Source of the DNA: Crithidia sp. LVH-60A
Taxonomy: Eukaryota; Euglenozoa; Kinetoplastea; Trypanosomatida; Trypanosomatidae
DNA: 64,000 nt
Assembly: GCA_030078075.1 (NCBI GenBank)
Contig: CP119637.1
Location: forward strand, 1,364,501-1,428,500
Reading direction: 5' to 3'
Shown: piece by piece, positions 21,849-31,919 of the stretch
How the letters are laid out: each line of letters begins with the position of its first letter
How positions within the stretch are numbered: the first letter of the stretch is position 1
The notes under the pieces: model-generated
Told to the model about the DNA's origin: nothing
Database searches by the model: none
The model's input: the letters and a program-made list of their open reading frames with translations, nothing else
Position numbers and translations under genes: made by a program

Positions 21849-22758
21849 TTACCCATAGAGAGCCTTGCGCACGGCAGCTGACTGCGCTGTCCACTGCTGC
21901 ACCGCCGCCGTTAACGCCTGCGCCAGCAGCGGGCACCGGCCGACCTGATGCACCCCCACCACCTCCCCGCTCTCACTAACTGCGATGGTGAGCAGGCCGT
22001 CCGCCACGTACTCCTCGATGGCGGTCGTGTCGGCCAGCAGCCGCACCTGCGCGCCGGCCAAGAAGCCAAAGGTGCAGGCGGTGGGCAGACAGGACAAACG
22101 CACACGGCGGCTTTCAATCACGTCGCCATTCGGCAATCGCGTGCGGGGCAGACGCAGCTCATGCAGAGCCGCCAGCACGGCGTGCAGGCTGGCAGCGCGC
22201 AGCCCGCCGTCGAAGCTGAGCAGCGTCACCGTCACGTTCAGCACCCAGCAGGCCTCCCCCTCGTAGATGCTCAGCTGCGTGAGATCGAAACAGCCGTCGA
22301 CAACACTTCCAATATAGCCTTCCAGCTGCCGCAGCGGGAGGTCGGCGTTGCCGTTGCTGATGATGTACTGGAAGGACTTGTAGTTCGTCGCGGCACCACC
22401 GCCCAGCTGCTCCACGAACGGCGCCTCCACGTGTATGTTGAGGCGACCCGCAGCGGGGCGGTCCGGCCGGCGGCGGGCCGAGCAGACCCTGCACCGTGCA
22501 CTGCATGCAGGCGCCGTAGCTGTCCGTGTACATCACAGCAGCCAAGTTGCCGCTGTTCGCCATGTTGATGCCGGTTTGAACGACTCCACTGCTGCTGCTA
22601 CTAGGTGCTTCAGCGGCGCGCTCTTCTCGTACGACGGTAGGAACACGGCAGGTGGTGAAGTCCCGCTTGTCGAGCCGCTCCCCGCGTGCGAGGAGCTGCG
22701 AGGTGTGCGCGCGGAAGGCCGTCAGCTCGATGGAGCCGGTGTTGGGAGGAAGGGACAT
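21849..22758 (-). CDS. Exosome core subunit, RNase PH fold (Rrp42/43/45 group); one frame break
   Basis: About 300 residues from the ATG at 22756-22758. The N-terminal part has the family's 'RxDxR' block (ARGERLDKRDFTTCR) and a strand pair (NSGNLAAVMYTDSYGACMQC). After a frame change near 22440-22490 the protein continues through LNIHVEAPFVEQ, YEGEACWVLNVTVTLLSFDGG and a typical end with VADGLLTIAVSESGEVVGVH. These match the RNase PH-type ring subunits of the RNA exosome, which degrades and trims RNA 3'-to-5'. I do not see the catalytic acidic pair of active RNase PH enzymes, so it is likely a structural ring member, as known for eukaryotic exosomes. Which of the six ring positions it fills needs alignment. 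Confidence 0.75.
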
Positions 22759-24272
22759 TAGTGGTGCGACACTGTTATCGTGTGTATCTCTTTAAATTAA
22801 AGAATGCAGCAGCAGCAGTGTGACGCTCTTGGCAGTGACAGTGCTTGTGTTTCAGTAGAACGATAGGACAAGAGAAAGATAAAGAAGCTGGGAGTAGTGC
22901 GCAGGGGTGTCTTTAGCAACAATGTTGTTGTCGTCGCTGGGCTTTAAGAAGGAAAGTAAAGCATTAGGCCAATGTTACACTCGAGAAGCTTACGAAGCAG
23001 CTCCAATTTTTAAGCACTCCTCTTCACCGCTTCGCCCAATTCTCGATCTAGGCTGCCACAAAAAAAAGAAAAAAGCGTCAGTATGGAAGAGCCGAATGGC
23101 CCTGCGGTCTCCCACTTGCTTTTTTTTTTTAGGTCGCAGAGCACCGTGGTCGAGATGCAGCTCAGCAGCAGGAGAAAAAAGTGCTTCTTCTTCATTTAAG
23201 TATTCTGTGAGTCTGCGTTTGTTGTTTTGTGGGTTTTTTGCTGTTTGCTTCTGTTAGAGTTGCTCCTCGTGCATCTCACTCCTAGCTGTAAACTTGCTTA
23301 AACAGGAAAGCTTGGCAGTGCTTGTCGCCTCGGTCACTCCTGCAGCGCTGTGCTGTGCTGGGCAATACACTACCATGCGTATATTTCTATCGCGGTTGGT
23401 CGACAATCAAGTGCGGAGAAAATCAGAGAAAAAAAAAAAAGGATGAGAACAAAAGAAAGCGCCGCGTGTGACCGCGTATCTGTGAGGCACACACATACAC
23501 AAACACATCGCCACACACGTCACGTAGCCAGAAAGAAGAAAAAAAAGATTTGGCAGTCCAACGCACTCCAGCACGAGAAAAGGAGAGAGTAATACTTTGA
23601 AGACGAGCGCACATCGCCACCCCACCATCAACGTGGTTGGTAGACAAGAAGGAGAAACAGAAAAAAAATAGAACAGTGTCAGTGAGCACATACACAACAA
23701 CGACCTTGAAGAAGCAAAAACAAAAAGTGTGAAACAAAAGAACAATGAGAAGGAGGAGCCCTAAGAACAAAACAGCCTCCATGACGAACGCTTATCACTT
23801 CTTTTGGTTTTTTCTTTTTTATTTGGTAGCAAAGCCGGACAAAAATGAACAAAGCACAGTAAGGACCAAAAAAAAACACTTGTGAAAACTCTACAGGAGG
23901 AGACGCGCGCTGTGTGACTGCCCCCATCGTTCTGCCCGCAACTCTGCAAAGACGATCGCGCACCACACAGCGCCATCAACATCGTTTATTGACACTGCCG
24001 CACAGCTCTCCAACCAACTTGCGCTATTAGAAAAATAAGGGACGGGAAATATAAAGAATGAACAAGGTAGGCACGCAGAAGACGGGGGAAAAAGAAGACG
24101 CGCGAGGTCTCACCCATGCAAGCACAAGAACGCCTCACGTGCACGTCTTTTTAACCCGGCAGCGCTGGGCAGAGAGCAAGAAAACACATACTCACACACC
24201 GAAGGAAAAGCTAGCTGGTGTGCACGAAGCGACGAAACACACACACACACAAACAGTTCCACGGTAGTCGGC
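22759..24272. other. Spacer between C2HC zinc-finger and exosome genes
   Basis: About 1.5 kb without a supported gene. It has the usual purine runs on the plus strand (23040-23075, 23420-23460, 23540-23600) and a short AC-repeat-like patch near 24235-24255. Confidence 0.55.
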
Positions 24273-26379
24273 TTACAGCTTGAAGCCGCACTCGGTACAG
24301 AATTTCTGCGCGTTGGACGACACCGGCACCCCGCAGCCTCCACAGAACTTTGCCTTTCCAGGCCCCGACGCCGGCACCGCTGCAGAAGACGAAGGCGCAG
24401 CCGCCGCGTGATTAGCAGTAGGTGCGGTGGAAGGCCGTGCGGGGGACGGCGATGACACCTTAGAGGGTGCAGCAGTGCTGTGCTGTGGCACTGCTATCGC
24501 AACAGCTGCCGCTGCTGATGCAGGCGCTGCCTTTGCCGGCCGCGGCGTCGTTGCTGCGCTCGCCGAAGACGGACGCGTCTTTAGCTGAATGCTGCGACGC
24601 GACGGTGGCTTGTTGCGCTCCGAGCAGCACTCCTCATGCCGCTTTACCCGCTCGGGGACGAAGGTGCGGCCGCAGTACTGGCAAGGCACGAACATGGAGA
24701 GCTCCGCAGTCCGCTGCTGCTTCAGCCGCGACTCCACGTTCTTAAAACGAGAAACGTTGTTTAGGGGAATCTTCTTTGGGGCCCACTTTTTGCGATCGGA
24801 GGCGACGTGCTGGACGTCATCGTCAGAGTCGGGAGCGCACTCCACCACCACCGTACTCCCAAGGCCACTGTGCGAAGCGTCCACCTGCGCATCCTCCTCG
24901 TCGTCAGAGCGCATTTCCACAACCTCTTCCTCGCCTTCCTCCGCGAACGGCCGCTCACTCACCAGCTCCGGCATCTGCGCCGTACGTGGCGCACCGGCCG
25001 AGCCCTGCTTGCGTGGGCGACTCCCCGCCGCGTGCTCGCGTCCACGGCTCTGCGACAGCGAGTAGGTGGAGTGCATTGCCTCCCCGCGCTCTTCGTCGGG
25101 GGACCGGGAGTGGTGCGACATCAGCACCGTGCTCAATTCCATCGATGCTGGGCGGTTCGGCGCCGAGGAGCCCGTCATATCGGGATCCCCGCGCAGGATG
25201 GCCACCGAGGACAGCCGCCGCTCCGTGTCGGCGCGCGGCGACGGCGGCTTCACCTCCTCGCTCTCCACGTCAAAGACAATATCGTGCGGCTCGGGCTCCT
25301 CGCTCAGGCCATGCTGCTGCTGTGCGGCGTACGCGTTCGACAAACTCGGGCCGCGGCTTGGTTTCTTGGCTGAGGGAGCCTGAGGCGGCACGCTGTCGGC
25401 CCCGGCGTCCTCGGGGAGGGCGTAGCTGCCGCGAGCGCGAATAGCGGTATTCTCGGTCCCGGCGAAGCGCGGCGGGGCGTCGTCGGGGCCCGCACCGCTC
25501 GCAGCAGCGTAGGTGCCCGAGGCACGGATCGGTCGCTCTGCGGCAGCTCCCCTCGGCGCGGCCTTCGATGCCAGTTGTGGTGGCGCCGCTCCTGCTGCTG
25601 CTGCGGATTTGGCGATGCCGTTTGTTGCAGCGGCTGCTGGCACCGCAGCGGCACCGTTGGCTGGTGCGTTGGCTGCAGAAACGCGATGCACTGGCCGGGC
25701 GGCGTTGCCAGGCTTGCAGCTGCGCAGATGCACCTGCAGGCGGTCCGGCAGAAACGTGCGGCCACAGTTCGGGCACGGCGCCAGTGCCGTCTCGTTGTAC
25801 GCGTCCATCTGGATCTGATTGTAGAGCTCAATCTCGTTGGCACGGCGGCTCTGCGCTGAGCCCGCCAGCCGGGCAGCACCTGGATGCCCTACCGAGGCGC
25901 CACCCGCAGCAGCGGTTGCGCTCGCGACGCGCTCCGTCATCATCTTCTCATGCGCCTCGGGGAGACATGGGCTTTGGGCCCCGCACCGCCGGCTCCCCAC
26001 GCTCCCACTCAATCATCTTTTTGAGGTAGCACTGAGGGCGGTGGATGTCAATGCTAGAGGTGCCGAACTGCCGCCCGCAGAGATAGCACATGACAAAGTT
26101 TGGCGCCTGCCCGCTGCTGCGTCGCCCTGCCTTGCCGTTCTTGCTTGCCTTTTGTGCTGGGTTTGGCTCTTCTACTTTGCGGTGCCGGCGGTCGTTGTCG
26201 AGGATGGCCTGCAGGCCCCGCGTGACGATCAGCCCGCTGCCGTTCTCAGTGCTGCCGCCTGCTGTGCGCCGCGCGGAGGCCGGCGCGGCTGCCCCAACCG
26301 ATCCGCTCTTGCGGCTCGAGGAGAGGGCGTTGCTGCTGAGACCTCCGGGCCCGGCAGTGGAGCGGCGCGTGGTGCTCAT
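24273..26379 (-). CDS. C2HC zinc-finger protein (ZC2HC1-like) with C-terminal zinc ribbon; one frame break
   Basis: About 700 residues from the ATG at 26377-26379 (MSTTRRSTAGPG); the 20 residues before it start with a non-ATG codon. It has three C2HC fingers of the kind found in ZC2HC1/FAM164 proteins: CYLCGRQFGTSSIDIHRPQC early, CPNCGRTFLPDRLQVHLRSC in the middle, and CQYCGRTFVPERVKRHEECC later. The end is a four-Cys ribbon (CGGCGVPVSSNAQKFCTEC). Long Ala/Pro/Ser-rich linkers separate them. A single frame change lies at about 25965-25970, beside a run of four C, between PKPMSP and EAHEKMM; those two pieces form the usual tail of the first C2HC unit, so the break is almost certainly within one gene. 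Function is unknown; related proteins in flagellates are often cytoskeletal. Confidence 0.75.
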
Positions 26380-27848
26380 TTGCGGTGCGCGTGACGGTGT
26401 GCTAAGCGACAAATTAAATTGGGGTGGTACGAGCAGCAACTAATGCGCTGCTACCGACTATTACTTCTCTTTTTTTTTTCCGCTCTTCAACCTGCTTCGA
26501 GATGTGGTGGTGTGTGTGGTGCGTTGAGTGTGTAGTGCAAAGAGAAAAGTTTGAGAGGGTAGATGAATACGCAAAGCAACAAATTACTTAACGCCGTTGT
26601 GGAGGGCCCATGGTATTTTCTTTGTCGGCAGTTGCTGCACTACAAACAACAAAGCGAGGCAGATCGCCTTTCATGTGCACCACCTTGCGAGCCCAGCTAC
26701 GGGAGAAGCAGCCCCATCATCGCAGCAAGATTAGAAACTCGAGCCACGGAGCAGCAAACAGCTTTATCTCTTTATTTTTTATTTTTTGCGTTAGCGGCAA
26801 CAGGCTCATCCAGAACGGGGCACCTACGTTTCTTCACGTCTACCACCTAAGAGTCCTCCGCAGCCAAAACAGAAAGTAAAAGGGGAAAGAAAAAAAGGAC
26901 ATGTGTGAAAACGCTTTCGGTAGCGATTCAAAAAGAGGGGAAAGGAAAAATCGATCACGTTAACCGGGGAAAAATAAGGTCGTTGGTGGAAATACGTTAT
27001 TCACCCGGCTCTTAGAAAATGGAGGAATCGAGGAGAGGTGAACGTAACCGAGGCGCTAAAAAGGGAAAAAAAAAAATACGTACGAGGGAAAATACAAAAC
27101 GCTCAGCTAAGCAAGGCATCCTCGATCACCAGAGAACTTACCTAAAGAGAGAGAGGAGCCTCCTAAAACGAATAAAACAATGAGAGAAACGCATTGTAAA
27201 GCTCTTTTTGCTTTCATACTCACGTTGTCGTTGCTGCTCCATTTTTTTTTTAGAAAGACCTTCTGTCCTCCGTGCGAGCCATGACGCTCTTCTACTTTCC
27301 CTTACCTGATTATCCTTCATGCTAGTGTGTTTGAAGGGAAGGGAAGGAATGAAGAAATGGAAAAACCAACGTACAAGCAGCACTAACAACTACCTCCTGC
27401 ACGTCTGTGCAACAAGTACAGTGCCCTTTTACACGCATGTACACACACTCTTGCAGAAGGGGGCATACTAAGAGAGACCCGCCGAGGAAGAAACAGGAAA
27501 AGTTTGAGCCATACTATAGAAAAAATGAAAAAAAAACACATTTGAAGGGCACAAGAAGGACCAACAGCGTGTATTTGTTGATCCTTCTTTTTTCTTTACC
27601 TTTGTGAAATATATATAGAAGCGGATGTGTCCTGCAGCTCTTCCACTAAGTGTGTTGCACCATTTTTCAGCCTTTGGCGTCGCATTTTGCCGTTCGCCGT
27701 AAACAACGTGAGCAATAAAAAAAAAACAGGGAACAACGGTGCCATCTTCATCTTTCTCCAACTGCATACTTTACTTGCAGCGCTGCTCTGCATAGGAGAA
27801 ATCAACACCGGCAGGAAAGGCACGTCTTTCTTCGTTAATGCAGTCCTC
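26380..27848. other. Spacer between KGD4-like and C2HC genes
   Basis: About 1.5 kb with no gene recognised. Purine runs on the plus strand lie at 26875-27090. Confidence 0.5.
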
Positions 27849-28142
27849 TTACTTCTTTTTCTTCTGAAGGTGCTTCGGCACGTACGGCGGCGCTCCGCCC
27901 ATCTGAATCGTCTCCATCTCTGCCTCCTCAAACACGTGAGGGCGGAGGTGCTTCGGCAGCTGGTCGTAGAAGTCAAACACGTTGGCATTGGCATCGCCGC
28001 TCGTGCTCGGAGCTGCAGGAGCAGCAGCACCCGCGACAGTAGCCGCAGCCGCAGCCACGTGTGGCTGTCCGCCGTTCTTCGCAATCGCGTAGGTGAAGCG
28101 AATCATCGGCGTGTGCAGAGTGCGCTGGGAGAGGCGAAGCAT
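27849..28142 (-). CDS. KGD4/MRPS36-like subunit of the 2-oxoglutarate dehydrogenase complex
   Basis: A 97-residue intact protein starting at the ATG 28140-28142. It opens with a short basic-hydrophobic leader (MLRLSQRTLHTPMIRFTY) and contains the 'PMIxF' block typical of KGD4/Ymr31/MRPS36. It ends with a block LPKHLRPHVFEEAEMETIQMGG matching, in pattern, the conserved C-terminal 'LP..~R...EE.E.I..GG' of that family (shown here in two parts of under 20: LPKHLRPHVF and EEAEMETIQMGG). An Ala/Thr/Pro linker of about 30 residues joins the two. KGD4 tethers the E3 dihydrolipoamide dehydrogenase to the 2-oxoglutarate dehydrogenase core in mitochondria. The protein adds a Lys-rich tail after GGAPPYVPKHL. 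The assignment rests on two short motifs. Confidence 0.7.
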   Translation of the reverse strand: MLRLSQRTLHTPMIRFTYAIAKNGGQPHVAAAAATVAGAAAPAAPSTSGDANANVFDFYDQLPKHLRPHVFEEAEMETIQMGGAPPYVPKHLQKKKK

Positions 28143-28811
28143 TTTTCGTCGGTGTTTTGTGTTGTTGTTGTTTTCTCGCGTGGGTTAGGCTAATAGTAGG
28201 CGGTAAAAAAAAAAGTTGTTTTGTATTTTTAATCCTAAAGAAAGGGATTTGGAGAAAAGTACCTAAGACCTGTAGAACACTCCAGTAGTCAAAGAGGAAG
28301 GCGCAGTGAGTGTGCGTTTTTTTTTTTTTGGCTTTGTTGTTTAAAGAGGCACACGAGCAAGAAGAAGAGAAGAATGATATAGTTGTCAAAAATGCGCACT
28401 CACAGCACAGTAATTTTAATTTGAATGATAAAGCACGTTTGGAAGAATAAGTGCGTAGAAGCACTCTTCCAACTCTCTATAACGCGTATCTCACAACCTC
28501 AAGTAGGTGTGCGAAGCGCTGCTTGCTGGCGTTGAACCTGCAGAGCGCGAGGAAATCGCACGCCTCGTCACACAGAGCCTGCCTCTTCTCTCCTACACCC
28601 AACTCTGCACTTGTTGTTTCGTACGTGCAAGAAAGCACGCGGAAGAGCCTGTGCAGCTTCGTACAAATTAATTTTGTTTTATTGCTACAACAGTAACAGC
28701 TTATAGGGACACGTTCTTATTATTTTTTTTTGTATGTGTGAAGATTGCGGAGGGCAGCTCGGCAAATTGCTGCCTCCCTCGTTCCTCCTATTCTCTCTCT
28801 ACCAGACCTTT
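28143..28811. other. Spacer upstream of the KGD4-like gene
   Basis: About 670 bases: the 5' UTR of the KGD4-like gene and the 3' flank of the next gene. T runs on the plus strand at 28318-28332. No gene was seen. Confidence 0.5.
28190..28215 (-). promoter_or_regulatory. Predicted trans-splice acceptor of the KGD4-like gene
   Basis: A T-rich run on the minus strand (28215-28204) followed by CCGCCTACTATTAG, with AG at 28190-28191. The implied 5' UTR is 47 bases. Confidence 0.5.
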
Positions 28812-31132
28812 CTAGGCATACGTACCAATGCGAGGCGTCACGTCGATCTGTGCGTAGGCCACATAAGACGAGGACAGCGGGTCCACATCAATCACACCGG
28901 CACGCACATGAGTTGTGCTACCGGTAGCGAGGCCTTTCTGCATCACCGCTGCGGTCAGTGCACCGAGGTGGTCGGTCGCCATGCGCGACGTGCAGGTGTA
29001 CAGCAGAACACGCACGCTGTGCGATGATGGCACGAAGCCCAGCGCTTCCTCCACCTTCGCCAGCACCACCGCGGTGGCTGTGCTGACATCAACAGAAACG
29101 AGCAACTGCCGAGGAAAGTGACCTTCTTTCCAGGAAGCTGGTGGTGCACGACACACCTCAACACTGCTGCAGGAGGCGTTTTTGGAAGCCTCGGTGAGCA
29201 ACAACCGCAGCGCCGCATCGAGAACACGTTGACCAGCAAATGCACCAAGGTCTTCTCTAACAGCTTCAAAGGAGTATCGCAGACGGACTTGTTGGGGTAC
29301 TAAGAAAGAGAGTGGCCGAGGAGTCGATCTGACGAGCAGCAACGGCGGCCGTTTCGTGGATGGCATCGCTGTCACTTGACGCGCACTTCTCTTCCGCTGC
29401 CTCCAGCAGCAACGACAGCAGAGCAGAGCAGCAAAGGTCGAGAACTTCAGGGTGGCGCCAGAAGGTCGGCACGGTTAAAAGAGAAGGTGTGGCACCAGCT
29501 GCTGCACGCCCACGCACCGCGTGACTCTCCGCCGAACTCACGGTAAGCCACGAGAAGGGCAAGGCAGAGAGAGCGGCGTGGTAGGGAGGGAGACGTGCTG
29601 CCAGCTCGCGACCCAACGGCTCGCACCAGCACCGCACCAGCAGCGACGGAGAAAGACAGTAGCCGTGTGTTCCCCGTTTCCTCTAATACTCCGCGGCTTG
29701 TGTTTAATTGAAGGTCCTCAGCTGGCAGGTGACGGTTCAAGTGTGGATACAGCACGTCCACCACTACGTCGCCCGCGGCAGCCGCCCCTCCTTGCCTCGC
29801 CTCCGCTCCCTCCTCCCCTCCGCTGCAAATACAGAGAAGAATCTCGATGTCCGTCAGCAGCGGCGCTGCCGCCGTCACCACCGCAACGAGCTGCTGCTCC
29901 TCCACCGACAGCATATCCGCAGGGTGGGCGGGGCCACACAAGGGGTTCTGCATGCCGAGCACGTCGGTGTTGCGCTCCACCACGACAGCCACCTGCAGCG
30001 ACGCTCGTGACGCCTTGCTGCTGTTGCTGCTGCTGCTGCCGTTAGACGTCGGCTGGGTAATGAAGACGCCACGGAGGCGTGCCTGCATCGAGCTGGGCAG
30101 TTGAGCTGCCCACCGCTCCAAGAAGGGGACAAGGCGCTGCTGCTCTAGCGTCTCAAGCAAGCAGTTACCATTAACCTCCCCTCCACTACCACTGTACGCG
30201 AAAGAAGCAACATCGAACGCGCCACTGGCAGAGTCATTTAAACGAATAGAGGTGCTCTCCACACTTCCTTCGCGAACGAGTTCGACTGCGGGGCAGTTAG
30301 CTGTCTCCTCACCATGCGTGCGGTGCGCAGACGTGTCCAGAAAAGTAGCGGCTACCGCATCCATCGAGCCGCGTACATTGGGTTGCTGCCACCGCGTTCG
30401 GAAAGTCAGCTGCAGCGCCTGTAGCTGATTGAAGAAGACCGGAACCGTCAGTGGCTCCACGAAGGAAATGCAACGCATTGCGTGTGCTGGCGAGGGCGAG
30501 GGAGTCGCTGGCGACGCTGCATCTGCCGCTTCGTCACGTCCATTGTGTCGAGTGCGCACCTCCTTCGCAGCGAACAACGCAGCCGACCAGCAGTTGCGCA
30601 CCTCATCGAGCAGCGAGGCCCGCCACGCCTTCTGCTTGGCCGCGCTACTCTGCTGCCGCACCTGCAGCGCCATCCATGGACACCGCGTGCACGTCTGCGC
30701 ACTGGCCCGTTGGCACGGAAGAGTAGGGAGCGCTTCCGTGGTGCTCATACTCGATGCGATGCGGCGACCGTCGCGCATAACAACGGTGTACTGATCGGCC
30801 GAGGGCAGCTGGCGCGCTGCGCGAACCCACGCCACGACGGACTGCCTAGTGCGGAGAACGGTGCCAGGCGTAATACCAGGCAGCGTCATGCGGTGCCGCA
30901 CATGCGAGGAGGACGATGAGGTTGTCTGCTGACCGCGACTGCTGCGCGTCGTGACCAACACACACGAGCACCCTGATGGCTCCATTGCCTCTGCGATGAT
31001 GTACGCGCTGGACTTGCCTGACGTGCTCGGCGCGGTGCGCCGGCGAGACGTGGTGTGCGTCGCAGAAGACCCCGCAGCTGCTGCTGCTGCTCCGCTGCGC
31101 AGAAGCTGTTGTCTCACCCACTCCAGCCGCAT
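28812..31132 (-). CDS. Unrecognised kinetoplastid-type protein; two frame breaks
   Basis: About 770 residues if read as one gene from the ATG at 31130-31132 (MRLEWVRQQLLRS) to a stop at 28812. The open frame extends 26 residues further upstream to a GTG only. Three consecutive blocks in three frames make a continuous, compositionally uniform protein: about 31132-29640, about 29640-29310 and about 29310-28812, with frame changes near 29630 and 29310. It has no signal peptide and no clear membrane segment. It carries a possible CxxC pair (CQRASAQTCTRCPW region) and Ser/Ala-rich linkers. Leu-rich helical stretches occur near LDLCCSALLSLLLEAAEE. I do not recognise a domain. The alternative, that the final block is a separate gene of about 180 residues, is less likely because no spacer or acceptor lies between. 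Confidence 0.55.
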
Positions 31133-31919
31133 CTCAAACGTCACTATGTCATCGACGTCTTTGTCTGCACCGTCTTGCGGTGTGTCCTCTACCCGAAGTG
31201 CTCTCCTCACTCGCTACTCGGGCACAAAACAAAGCTGCGGCACACCGCAGAAGATGTTAATTAGAAATAGAATGGCTTTTGTGCGTGTGTGGGTGTGTGT
31301 TGATGTGTTACTAGAAATTTTGTGTAGAGGTGCGGCGGAAGAAAAGCAAAGGTGAACAGCTTGGTGACGACAGACGGAGGCACGTGGCTATTCTTGTTTG
31401 TTTGTTTGCAACGTTAGTCATTTAGAACCGAAGCGCTTGACGCCACGCTTTCCTCTTTTTAATTAGAGATTGCCATCGCCTGACAAAATATTCTGCGAAA
31501 ACAAAAAAAGGCCCTTCTCTTTTTCGTGGCGGATAGCAAACGTAAAGAGAAGCAGGCGCGCAACTGTAGAGTGCGGACCGACACTCAAGTGCTTCCGAGC
31601 CGCTGCCTCTACTTGGACGGCGCACTCACGTCTCTCCCCACTGACTGGAGAGCTAAGAAAAAAAATGCGACGTGCTTCTCATTGCATTGCATGGCGTGTC
31701 GTGACGCCTTCGACGCAACAGCGCCTAAAAGTTTATTTATTTTCTTTTTTGTTGACTCTATCTCATGGAAGTATCGTCTATGCGTGTGCGAGACAAGAAA
31801 TCTAAACGGCGCAAATCAAGACGAGTAGTGCTGTCATCAGCACACCTCCCTTGTTTTTTTTTTTTTAGCTGACGCTCGGTCTTTTAAAGCAAAAAAAAGG
31901 CAAAACTCAGGTGTCTATT
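31133..31919. other. Spacer between FAM161-like gene and the unrecognised gene
   Basis: About 790 bases with no gene seen. A T run at about 31854-31867 on the plus strand sits close to the end of the FAM161-like gene. Confidence 0.5.

Noticed and set aside
23350-24267. Short Lys/Arg-rich and Phe-rich open frames in the spacer
   Set aside because: They follow purine or pyrimidine runs and have no codon character; the same is true of similar frames in other spacers.
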